A stretch of 34,017 nucleotides of DNA from JAVKLU01 sp031538895 (GTDB lineage Bacteria > Pseudomonadota > Gammaproteobacteria > Burkholderiales > Burkholderiaceae). Under the pieces are notes generated by a model. It saw only the letters and a program-made list of their open reading frames with translations. It was not told where the DNA came from and did not search any database. The stretch covers positions 1-34,017 of the forward strand of contig JAVKLU010000038.1 in assembly GCA_031538895.1 (NCBI GenBank), read 5' to 3'. Numbering within the stretch: the first letter of the stretch is position 1; every line of letters starts with the position of its first letter. This document shows positions 17,239-23,910 of this stretch, one piece after another. The position numbers and the translations under genes are program-made.

Positions 17239-18675
17239 ATGGATTCTTTTGATCTCATCGTTATTGGCGCAGGTCCTGGTGGTTATGTCGCGGCAATTCG
17301 CGCGGCACAACTAGGATTAAGCGTCGCCTGCGTCGATGCCGCCACTACGCCAGAGGGCAAACCTGCGCCTGGAGGAACCTGCACCAACGTCGGCTGCATT
17401 CCCTCTAAGGCTTTGCTCCAATCAACTGAATATTTTGAACACGCACAACACAATTTTGCCGAACATGGGATCAGCAGCACCGGAATCACTTTGGATGTGG
17501 CCAAAATGGTCACGCGCAAACGCACCGTAATTAAACAAAATAACGAAGGGATTTTGTATTTATTCAAAAAGAATAAAGTACATTTTTTTCACGGCACTGC
17601 CGCCTTTGTCGGTCAATCTGATGGCCGTACGCAAATTGTTATCAAAGAACATAGCCAGTCCAGTCTGAATATTTATTTGTCTGCGCAACACGTCATCATT
17701 GCCAGCGGCTCTAGCCCGCGCGCACTGACAGATACCCCATTTGATGAGGAAATCGTTTTATCAAACAGCGGCGCATTAGCAATTGAAGCGACGCCAAAAA
17801 AACTCGCCATCATTGGCGCGGGGGTAATCGGCCTAGAAATGGGAACGGTATGGCGCCGCGCGGGTGCAGAGGTTCACATTTTAGAAGCGATGCCAGACTT
17901 CTTAGCCGCTGCTGATGCCGCCGTGGCCAAAGAAGCACTCAAACAATTTACCAAACAAGGTTTACAGCTCAATTTAGGCGTCAAAATTGGCGCGATTAAA
18001 ACCAGCAAAAAAGGCGTCGAGATCGCCTATCTTGACGCCAGTGGCGCCGCACAAAAATTAAGCGCGGATAAATTAATTGTTTCTATTGGCCGTCTGCCCA
18101 ATACGCAAAATTTGGATCTGGCCAAAGTCAAGGTCGCCACTGATGAACGCGGGTTCGTCATCGTCGATGATGATTGCAAAACAAATATCCCCAATATTTG
18201 GGCAGTAGGTGATGTGGTACGCGGCCCCATGCTGGCGCATAAAGCTGAAGAAGAAGGCGTCGCGGTTGCTGAACGCATCGTCGGCCAACACGGCCACGTC
18301 GAATTCCGCACCATTCCCTGGGTCATTTATACCCATCCAGAAATCGCATGGGTTGGCGCCACCGAACAACAATTAAAAGAGCAGGGCGTTGCATATCGCG
18401 CGGGCAGCTTCCCATTTGCCGCCAATGGTCGTGCACGTGCATTTGGTGACACAACGGGATTTGTAAAAATCTTGGCGGACGCCACGACTGATGAAGTTTT
18501 GGGCGTACACATTATTGGCCACCTTGCATCTGAGTTGATTGCTGAAGCCGTCATGGCAATGGCTTTTCACGCCTCGTCTGAAGATATCGCACGGATTTGT
18601 CATGCACATCCCACTTTGTCGGAAGCCACCAAAGAAGCCGCATTGGCCTTAGATAAACGCGCGCTGAATTATTGA
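17239..18675 (+). CDS. lpdA: Dihydrolipoyl dehydrogenase (E3)
   Basis: This 478-residue flavoprotein reoxidises dihydrolipoamide with NAD+. The FAD-binding loop GAGPGG is at residues 10-15. The redox-active disulfide C48/C53 lies in GGTCTNVGCIPSKALL, a second nucleotide loop GAGVIGLEMG serves NAD binding, and the C-terminal catalytic pair is His457/Glu462 in HAHPTLSEA. It completes the oxoglutarate dehydrogenase set. No terminator is seen directly after it; a transposon begins 76 bp past its stop, and the nearest terminator-like hairpin is now about 5 kb away on the far side of that element. Confidence 0.97.
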   Translation: MDSFDLIVIGAGPGGYVAAIRAAQLGLSVACVDAATTPEGKPAPGGTCTNVGCIPSKALLQSTEYFEHAQHNFAEHGISSTGITLDVAKMVTRKRTVIKQNNEGILYLFKKNKVHFFHGTAAFVGQSDGRTQIVIKEHSQSSLNIYLSAQHVIIASGSSPRALTDTPFDEEIVLSNSGALAIEATPKKLAIIGAGVIGLEMGTVWRRAGAEVHILEAMPDFLAAADAAVAKEALKQFTKQGLQLNLGVKIGAIKTSKKGVEIAYLDASGAAQKLSADKLIVSIGRLPNTQNLDLAKVKVATDERGFVIVDDDCKTNIPNIWAVGDVVRGPMLAHKAEEEGVAVAERIVGQHGHVEFRTIPWVIYTHPEIAWVGATEQQLKEQGVAYRAGSFPFAANGRARAFGDTTGFVKILADATTDEVLGVHIIGHLASELIAEAVMAMAFHASSEDIARICHAHPTLSEATKEAALALDKRALNY

Positions 18676-18745
18676 ACTTAGAAAAGACACTTTAGCGTCA
18701 CATGTCGAGGGTCTAATCGCCTTATGTATCAACTGAGGTGTCAAC

Positions 18746-18788
18746 TGGTAGGGGTCGCCTCAGAAAACGGAAAACAAAGCACGCTAAG
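18746..18788 (+). repeat. Left target duplication and left 38-bp inverted repeat
   Basis: TGGTA (18746-18750) followed by the 38-bp terminal repeat (18751-18788). Its inner part contains AACAAAGCACGCTAAG. It differs from the right repeat by a single C where the right one has T. Confidence 0.95.
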
Positions 18789-18853
18789 CCCTGACGAACT
18801 TTTTTCCAGCGGCGACTTCTTTGGCTCAGTAAGAGCTAAGTCTGCCTGGGTAA

Positions 18854-18892
18854 CTTCTCCAATGTGCAAATCCCTGCACTCTTTTGGAGAAG
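18854..18892 (+). promoter_or_regulatory. RNA hairpin covering the ribosome site of the PepSY gene
   Basis: CTTCTCCAA (18854-18862) pairs perfectly with TTGGAGAAG (18884-18892), and inside it GTGCA (18864-18868) pairs with TGCAC (18875-18879) around a six-base loop. The right arm contains the GGAGA Shine-Dalgarno sequence, five bases before the ATG at 18897. In mRNA this would hide the ribosome site. It could instead be a DNA-level operator. Confidence 0.65.
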
Positions 18893-18896
18893 CATC

Positions 18897-19232
18897 ATGT
18901 ACCGCTACACAAAACTACCCCTGCTAGCCATTGCCATTGCAGCGACAGGAGCCGTGGCCTACGCCGCCAAAGGCGGCATGGAAAACGACGCCTTGGCAAT
19001 CAGCACAGCCAAGATTCCTCTCGCTCAGGCTGTCACTGTCGCTGAGCAACATGCCAACGGCAAGGCGTCGCGTGCCGAGTACGAGAACTCGAAGCAAGGA
19101 TGGGTCTACGACGTGGAGGTCGTCAGCGGAGCCAAGGTCTTCGATGTCCGGGTCGATGCCGACAAAGGCACGGTCATCTCGTCCGCTGAGGACAAAGCGG
19201 ATCACGATGACGACCACGACAAGCAAGACTGA
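18897..19232 (+). CDS. Secreted PepSY-domain protein
   Basis: The 111-residue product has an N-terminal signal peptide (about 1-23, cleavage after AYA), followed by one PepSY domain (about 35-97) with the family pattern AEQHANGKASRAEYE, WVYDVEVV and VRVDADKGTVIS. The tail EDKADHDDDHDKQD is acidic and histidine-containing, so it may bind cations. PepSY proteins are periplasmic and are often regulated by an adjacent two-component system, as here. The biochemical role of stand-alone PepSY proteins is not settled. The ATG at 18897 follows a GGAGA site; a GTG at 18864 is in frame but lies within the hairpin. It is the first gene of the transposon cargo. Confidence 0.85.
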   Translation: MYRYTKLPLLAIAIAATGAVAYAAKGGMENDALAISTAKIPLAQAVTVAEQHANGKASRAEYENSKQGWVYDVEVVSGAKVFDVRVDADKGTVISSAEDKADHDDDHDKQD

Positions 19233-19288
19233 CACCTCGCCAGCATGGCCGGGTCGCCACCTGTGCGGCGATCCGGCCCGGAGACCGC

Positions 19289-19886
19289 ATGGAATCAATC
19301 AACCACACACTGTTTCTCTGGCTCAACGCGCCGGAGCATCCCAGCGCTTTGGCGCTGACGCTGGCGACCTTCTTTGCTGAACAGCTCATCTGGGCAGTAC
19401 CGCTTCTGATAGGTATCGGATGGCTTCGTGGTAGCGAAGGCAATCGCAAGGCCATGCTCGTTGTAACCGCATCGGGGTTACTGGGCCTTCTGATTAACCA
19501 AGCCATCGGACTGGCCTGGGTGCATCCCCCGACCTTTCATGATCGGTCTGGGGCATACCCTTATCCCTCATGTTGCCGATTCCTCTTTCCCAAGCGATCA
19601 CCTGACGCTGTGGTGGGCCGTTGCGTTCAGCCTCCTGTTACAGCGACAACATCGGAGTGCAGGCATCAGCCTGGCCTTGTTGGGCGTTCCGATCGCTTGG
19701 GGTCGCATCTACCTTGGTGTGCATTTCCCATTTGACATGATCGGGGCGATCTCGGTCGCCTTACTCAGTACTTGGCTGACCTTGCGTGAAGCCCACTGGT
19801 ATTTGGGGCCAAGTTTCCGTCTCGCCACCGCAATTCATCACCGGCTTTTTGACAAATTGATTGCGCTCGGATGGGTACGTGAGTAA
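19289..19886 (+). pseudogene. PAP2-family phosphatase (BcrC-like), one-base frameshift
   Basis: Two overlapping frames make one 198-residue PAP2 protein if one C is removed from the run of five at 19526-19530. The first frame supplies residues up to GLAWVHP, and the corrected frame continues RPFMIGLGHT. Together they give the three phosphatase motifs: the RP of motif 1, FPSDH of motif 2 and GRIYLGVHFPFD of motif 3. Several hydrophobic helices are present. Membrane PAP2 proteins of this length dephosphorylate undecaprenyl diphosphate, and BcrC-type members confer bacitracin resistance. As given, translation stops shortly after the C-run, so the protein would be cut before the active site. It could be a true inactivation, a slippage-controlled gene or a sequencing error; everything downstream is intact. 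GGAGA precedes the ATG. Confidence 0.82.
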
Positions 19887-19954
19887 GCCTATGGTTTGGC
19901 TAAGTCTGGCCAGGCAAACTAACGCTAATCGTTTCACTTATCAAGGAGAACATA

Positions 19955-20737
19955 ATGAACACATTGCCTAAGAGTAGAGCCACAGTCTGGCTCAACAAAG
20001 TCCCAGAGGTCGCTCTTTCCTTCTGGATCATCAAAATCATGTCCACGACGGTTGGTGAAACTGTTGCCGACTATCTGGCAGTCGAGGCGGGCTTGGGGCA
20101 AGGCCTGACGCGAAGCGTCATGGCCGCTCTGTTGGCAGCCGCCTTATTTATGCAGTTGCGTACTCGCCGTTATACCCCTTGGATTTACTGGCTGACGGTG
20201 GTGCTCGTCAGCGTGGTCGGCACCCAGATCACCGATCTGCTGACCGATGGCCTTGGCGTCAGTCTGTACATAAGCACTTCGGCGTTCGCCGTGGCGCTCG
20301 CCGCGATCTTCTTCGTCTGGTATCGGGTCGAGCGCACCCTGTCCATCCACGACATCGTGACGCGAAGCCGGGAGCTGTTCTATTGGGCAGCCATCCTCTG
20401 TACCTTTGCGCTAGGCACGGCTGCTGGGGATTTGGCGACAGAGGCATTGGGCTTGGGCTTTACCTGGGGCGCGGTGGCGTTCGGAGCACTGATCGGCATC
20501 ACTTATGCGGCCTGGCGCATGGGAGGCAATGCCGTACTGACCTTCTGGATCGCCTATATCTTGACCCGCCCCTTCGGCGCCGCACTCGGTGACTTGCTGA
20601 CGCAGGCCAAGACCTATGGCGGCCTCGGCATGGGTGCTATGTGGACGAGTGCCCTGTTTCTCTCGGTGATCGTCATCCTAGTGGCAGTAGCACAAATAGG
20701 CATGAATAGAAGCCACTCCGCTCAACTCGCTGAATAA
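19955..20737 (+). CDS. Four-repeat multipass membrane protein (COG4705-like), function unknown
   Basis: This 260-residue, highly hydrophobic protein has about eight transmembrane helices. It is built of four repeats, each with an aromatic-Trp pair, a Gly exactly ten residues after the Trp and an Asp five residues after the Gly: W24-G34-D39, W79-G89-D94, W144-G154-D159 and W198-G208-D213. After each Asp comes an L/G-rich turn (GLG or similar). The spacing 55-65-54 suggests a duplicated pair. Four acidic residues inside membrane helices suggest ion or solute binding; that is inference. It resembles the uncharacterised membrane-anchored family COG4705 from memory of that family. AAGGAGA lies before the ATG. 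It sits between the PAP2 and lipoprotein genes in the transposon. Confidence 0.75.
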   Translation: MNTLPKSRATVWLNKVPEVALSFWIIKIMSTTVGETVADYLAVEAGLGQGLTRSVMAALLAAALFMQLRTRRYTPWIYWLTVVLVSVVGTQITDLLTDGLGVSLYISTSAFAVALAAIFFVWYRVERTLSIHDIVTRSRELFYWAAILCTFALGTAAGDLATEALGLGFTWGAVAFGALIGITYAAWRMGGNAVLTFWIAYILTRPFGAALGDLLTQAKTYGGLGMGAMWTSALFLSVIVILVAVAQIGMNRSHSAQLAE

Positions 20738-20766
20738 ACCACTTTTTACAACACAAGGAGAAAAAT

Positions 20767-21207
20767 ATGACCAATCAACACTCAATCGTTCGCCCTATCG
20801 TCGCCGTATCAGTGGCAGCAATCTTGGCTCTGGCTGCTGGTTGCACCAAGCACGCCGATCAGAACAGCGCAGCATCCGCCGCAACGATACCGACTGCCAC
20901 GTCAACGCAGGGCAAAGCCGCCTCTAAGCTAGGGGACCTATCGGCCTTCAGCAGGATTGCTGCCGATGTGGCCACCATCGTGGATAAAGGCGACTTGCCC
21001 GCCGCGAAGACTCGCATCAAGGACTTGGAGGTCGCATGGGACTCAGCCGAGGCTGGTTTGAAACCACGGGCAGCCGATGATTGGCATATGCTCGATAAAG
21101 CCATAGACAAGTCGCTTTCAGCGCTACGGGCAGACGCGCCGAATCAGGCCGATTGCAAGACAGCAATGACCGCGCTATTGAAAGCCTTCGATGCACTACA
21201 AGGTTAA
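20767..21207 (+). CDS. Small lipoprotein of unknown function
   Basis: This 146-residue protein has a signal peptide ending in a lipobox (AAGC, Cys26), then a Ser/Ala/Thr-rich linker (about 30-52), then a helical domain (about 53-146) with regularly spaced hydrophobic residues, for example KTRIKDLEVAWDSAEAGLK and DDWHMLDKAIDKSLSALR. It should be membrane-anchored facing the periplasm. I do not recognise a named family; the pattern looks like a helical bundle of the kind seen in periplasmic sensor accessory proteins. AAGGAG precedes the ATG and the gene ends 66 bp before the response regulator, so it may be co-regulated with the two-component system. Confidence 0.7.
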   Translation: MTNQHSIVRPIVAVSVAAILALAAGCTKHADQNSAASAATIPTATSTQGKAASKLGDLSAFSRIAADVATIVDKGDLPAAKTRIKDLEVAWDSAEAGLKPRAADDWHMLDKAIDKSLSALRADAPNQADCKTAMTALLKAFDALQG

Positions 21208-21273
21208 CTAGAACGATGTCATCATTTGTCGAATTCAGGTTCAGCCTTGAATAATTGACTTTTGGGAGGGGGA

Positions 21274-21939
21274 ATGCGGGTATTGCTGGTTGAAGACGAT
21301 CTCATGATCGGAGACGCGATCCAAGGTGCCTTGAAGGACGCTTCCTACGCCGCTGATTGGGTGAAGGACGGCCAGGCGGCACTCACAACGCTGGGCTGTC
21401 AGCACTACGATCTGGTGCTTCTCGATCTGGGTCTGCCCGGCAAGGATGGACTGGAGGTGTTGGCCAGCCTCCGCGCCAAAAACAACCCTATCCCCCTGCT
21501 CATCATTACAGCGCGTGACGGCTTGGATGATCGCCTGCGCGGCCTGGATGGCGGGGCCGACGACTATGTATCCAAGCCTTTTCAGATGGCGGAGCTACTG
21601 GCTCGGATGCGCGCCGTATTGCGGCGCAAGAGTGGGACAGCAACGCCGGTACTCGGCAACGGCGTGGTGTCACTCGACCCAGCCACCAAAGAGGCTAGCG
21701 TCAATGGTGGTACCTCGTTGCAATTGTCCAACCGCGAGTTCTCGCTGCTGCAAGCCTTGCTGGTACGGCCCGGAGCCATTCTTTCGCGTAGCGAGCTAGA
21801 GGATCGAATCTACGGCTGGGGTGAAGAGGTCGAAAGTAATGCAGTCGAATATCTGATCCATGCCTTGCGCCGCAAGCTGGGCAGCGGGGCCATCAAAAAC
21901 GTCAGGGGAATCGGATGGATGGTTTCAAAAGGCGCTTGA
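21274..21939 (+). CDS. OmpR-family response regulator (QseB/PmrA-like)
   Basis: The 221-residue regulator has a receiver domain with the acidic pocket E7-D8-D9, phospho-acceptor Asp51, Thr79 and Lys101, and a C-terminal winged-helix DNA-binding domain (about 125-218) with the wing region VESNAVEYLIHALRRKLG. The sequence style is that of the QseB/PmrA subgroup. The ATG at 21274 follows a very strong GGGAGGGGG site; an upstream TTG (21262) lies within that site and is rejected. Its 3' end overlaps the sensor kinase by 25 bases, so the two are translated together. The likely targets are the cargo genes upstream, by analogy with other PepSY-linked systems; this is inferred. Confidence 0.93.
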   Translation: MRVLLVEDDLMIGDAIQGALKDASYAADWVKDGQAALTTLGCQHYDLVLLDLGLPGKDGLEVLASLRAKNNPIPLLIITARDGLDDRLRGLDGGADDYVSKPFQMAELLARMRAVLRRKSGTATPVLGNGVVSLDPATKEASVNGGTSLQLSNREFSLLQALLVRPGAILSRSELEDRIYGWGEEVESNAVEYLIHALRRKLGSGAIKNVRGIGWMVSKGA

Positions 21940-23267
21940 ACGAGTCGCTTCAGCTAAAGCTGTCCGTCACCCTGTCGCTGGCCATTCTCGTGGTGGCCCT
22001 AGTGGCGGGCGTCTTCTCGTTCCTGTCCGCCTTCGATGAAGCCCACGAGCTACAGGACGACGGTCTGCGTCAAATGGCACAGCTCATGGATCGGCAGCAC
22101 CTGTCTCCTGCATCTCCAACCACCGATGTTCGTCCGAAGGATGCCGATGAAGAGTCGCGCGTGATCGTTCAGCAATTGGGTGAGGCCAATCCCTCTGTGG
22201 CAGACGTGGATGCAGGTGGAACACTTCCACTCCCAGCATCCTTGGCCGATGGGCTGCATAACCTGGAGGTTGGTGGCGAGACATTCCGCGTGTTGGTCAA
22301 GACAACAGCGGCTGGAGAACGCATTGCCGTGGCTCAGGAATCTGGCTTCCGCGATGAAATTGCCCGCGATGGGGCGCTGCGCACGGTGATGCCTTTCCTG
22401 ATTCTCGTGCCGGTGCTGCTGTTGATCGTCGCTGACCTGGTACGCAAGATGTTCCGTCCGATTGCCGCGCTCTCCAAGGAAATCGACCTGCGCGCCGACC
22501 AGGAACTGCATCCCGTCGAGTACCAACACCTTCCGGTTGAGGTGCGTCCGTTTGCCCTGGCGATCAATCGACTGCTTGCTCGTGTCGGCCAGTCGATGGA
22601 GTCCCAACGACGCTTTGTAGCAGATGCCGCGCATGAGCTGCGCTCGCCGCTGACTGCTATGTCCTTGCAAGCGGAACGAGTGGCAGACGCGGAAATGTCC
22701 AACCTGGCGCGCGAACGGCTGGCGGTGTTGCGCCAGGGGATCGAGCGCGGACGAAGCCTGCTGAATCAACTCTTGACCTTGGCCAAAGCCCAGTCGGTCA
22801 CTGACCTGCCGCGATCGCCGGTATCCGTCCAAGGCGTCTACCGCCGCGTACTAGAAGATCTCATGCCGCTGGCCGAGGCCAAGCACATCGACATCGGTGT
22901 CGAAGGTATGCAAGACACCGAAGTGTGGGCGAGCGAGTTGGACATGATCGCCGTGGTCAAGAACCTGGTCGATAACGCAATCCGCTACACCCCACAGGGC
23001 GGGCGGGTCGATCTTTCCGTGGGGGTATCGCAAGGAAAAGTCGAGCTGCGTATTCAGGACAACGGGCCAGGTATCCCACTGGCCGAACGGGACCGGGTTT
23101 TTGACCCCTTCTACCGCATGCTGGGTAGTGAGCAGATTGGCTCAGGCTTGGGTCTGTCCATCGTTCAAACGATTGCTCATCGCATCGGTGCGGAAATCCG
23201 CCTCGACTTCGCAGATGACGTTCAGCAAACTGGCTTAGTCGTTACGATTATCGCTCCTATGAAGTAG
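21915..23267 (+). CDS. Sensor histidine kinase (QseC/PmrB-like)
   Basis: This is a 450-residue membrane kinase. Transmembrane helix 1 is at about 17-38, a periplasmic sensor segment of about 115 residues follows, and transmembrane helix 2 is at about 157-175. A HAMP-like linker leads to the H-box with His240 (ADAAHELRSPLTAM), the N-box (N350 and N354 in KNLVDNAIRYTP), the G1 box DNGPGIP and the G2 box GSGLGLSI. It should autophosphorylate His240 and pass phosphate to Asp51 of the overlapping response regulator. The signal is unknown. The periplasmic segment has an EAHE (ExxE) near helix 1; ExxE motifs bind iron in PmrB-type sensors, but a single short match is weak evidence. AGGGGA precedes the ATG. 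Confidence 0.93.
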   Translation: MDGFKRRLNESLQLKLSVTLSLAILVVALVAGVFSFLSAFDEAHELQDDGLRQMAQLMDRQHLSPASPTTDVRPKDADEESRVIVQQLGEANPSVADVDAGGTLPLPASLADGLHNLEVGGETFRVLVKTTAAGERIAVAQESGFRDEIARDGALRTVMPFLILVPVLLLIVADLVRKMFRPIAALSKEIDLRADQELHPVEYQHLPVEVRPFALAINRLLARVGQSMESQRRFVADAAHELRSPLTAMSLQAERVADAEMSNLARERLAVLRQGIERGRSLLNQLLTLAKAQSVTDLPRSPVSVQGVYRRVLEDLMPLAEAKHIDIGVEGMQDTEVWASELDMIAVVKNLVDNAIRYTPQGGRVDLSVGVSQGKVELRIQDNGPGIPLAERDRVFDPFYRMLGSEQIGSGLGLSIVQTIAHRIGAEIRLDFADDVQQTGLVVTIIAPMK

Positions 23268-23294
23268 CGATGTTGAACAACGTAGGGAGGGGGA

Positions 23295-23621
23295 ATGGTT
23301 TCTTCAGTGGGGTGGTTTTATTGGGCTTTACTGTCTGCTGTCTTTGCGGCGCTGACGGCCATCTTTGCCAAGGTGGGCATTCAGGGGGTTGATTCCGATT
23401 TGGCCACCTTGATCCGAACGGCAATCCTCATCGTCGTCCTGTCGGTGTTTGTCGCCTACACGGGAAAATGGGCCAACCCTTTGGAGTTGTCACCCAAGAC
23501 ATGGCTTTTCCTCGGGCTGTCCGGCTTGGCTACAGGCGCGTCGTGGGCGTGCTGTTCAACGCTGCCAAGAACAAACATCAGCAGCAAGTTCAGGCCGCTC
23601 CGAGCGATGCAACCGGCTTAG
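23295..23621 (+). pseudogene. Truncated EamA/DMT transporter fused in frame to a TnpA C-terminal remnant
   Basis: The 108-residue frame begins like a normal EamA-domain membrane protein (SALLSAVFAALTAIFAKVG-type helix, SDLATLIRT, then SPKTWLFLGLSGLATGASW), with three of the usual transmembrane helices, and then loses family similarity after about residue 86. The last residues, SSKFRPLRAMQPA, closely resemble the extreme C-terminus of Tn3-family transposases (KFRPLR...), and the TAG stop lies inside the right inverted repeat, as expected for tnpA. I infer a deletion joining the middle of the transporter gene to the last few dozen bases of tnpA. The product is unlikely to transport anything. 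The ribosome site GGGAGGGGGAATG is identical to that of the response regulator. Confidence 0.8.
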
Positions 23622-23659
23622 CGTGCTTTATTTTCCGTTTTCTGAGGCGACCCCTGGTA
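23617..23659 (-). repeat. Right 38-bp inverted repeat and right target duplication
   Basis: Begins CTTAGCGTGCTTTATTTTCC and ends GGCGACCCC at 23654, followed by TGGTA (23655-23659). The TAG stop of the reading frame entering from the left lies inside the repeat (23619-23621), as is usual where a Tn3-type transposase gene runs into the end of its element. Confidence 0.95.
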
Positions 23660-23792
23660 TACAGCAAACACAAGCTGTTCCTATCGCGAACTGTTTTTGT
23701 CGGGAACTGCGCGCTCACTTCTACAAATTACCTACCCCTTCATTTTTGTTTCATTCTTGATTATTAGAATCACGGCAAGATCAAGACACTGA

Positions 23793-23821
23793 CTCAAGAC
23801 ACAGGCCGTTTGTGTCTTGAG
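23793..23821 (+). terminator. Hairpin just right of the transposon, possible displaced lpdA terminator
   Basis: CTCAAGACACA (23793-23803) and TGTGTCTTGAG (23811-23821) form a perfect 11-bp stem with a 7-base loop, followed by CTTTAATTTG, a modest T-rich tail. No complete gene ends just before it on the plus strand except the transposon cargo. Before the insertion it would have stood roughly 215 bp downstream of lpdA. The rest of 23660-23910 shows no gene; it must contain the promoter of the next gene. Confidence 0.5.
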
Positions 23822-23910
23822 CTTTAATTTGATCTTTAAACTTAGGCGGCAATTTCTGCTTAAATTTACGAGTCAGTTCATTTTTTCTTTAATTCTCAAA
23901 ACTAATCAAT

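Larger units (their letters stand above)
18751..23654 (+). mobile_element. Non-autonomous Tn3-family (Tn21/Tn501-type) transposon, 4904 bp
   Basis: Terminal inverted repeats of 38 bp lie at 18751-18788 and 23617-23654. Both begin GGGGTCGCCTCAGAAAACGG read inward and end GCACGCTAAG; they differ at one position (C versus T at base 25). This is the Tn21/Tn501-type end of the Tn3 family. The five bases TGGTA flank the element on both sides (18746-18750 and 23655-23659), the 5-bp target duplication expected for this family. No transposase, resolvase or res site is present between the ends, but about a dozen residues resembling the transposase C-terminus remain at the right end. The interior is visibly richer in G+C and in CTG/GCC codons than the flanks. 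Cargo: PepSY protein, PAP2 phosphatase, four-repeat membrane protein, lipoprotein, two-component pair and a broken EamA gene. The intact target duplication means it moved in as one unit with transposase supplied in trans. Confidence 0.95.

Noticed and set aside
18751..23654. Complete autonomous transposon or integron
   Set aside because: No transposase, resolvase or integrase gene and no attC-like sites are visible between the inverted repeats.
23468..23767. Alternative frames through the right inverted repeat
   Set aside because: They run through the transposon end and flanking DNA without any protein family features.
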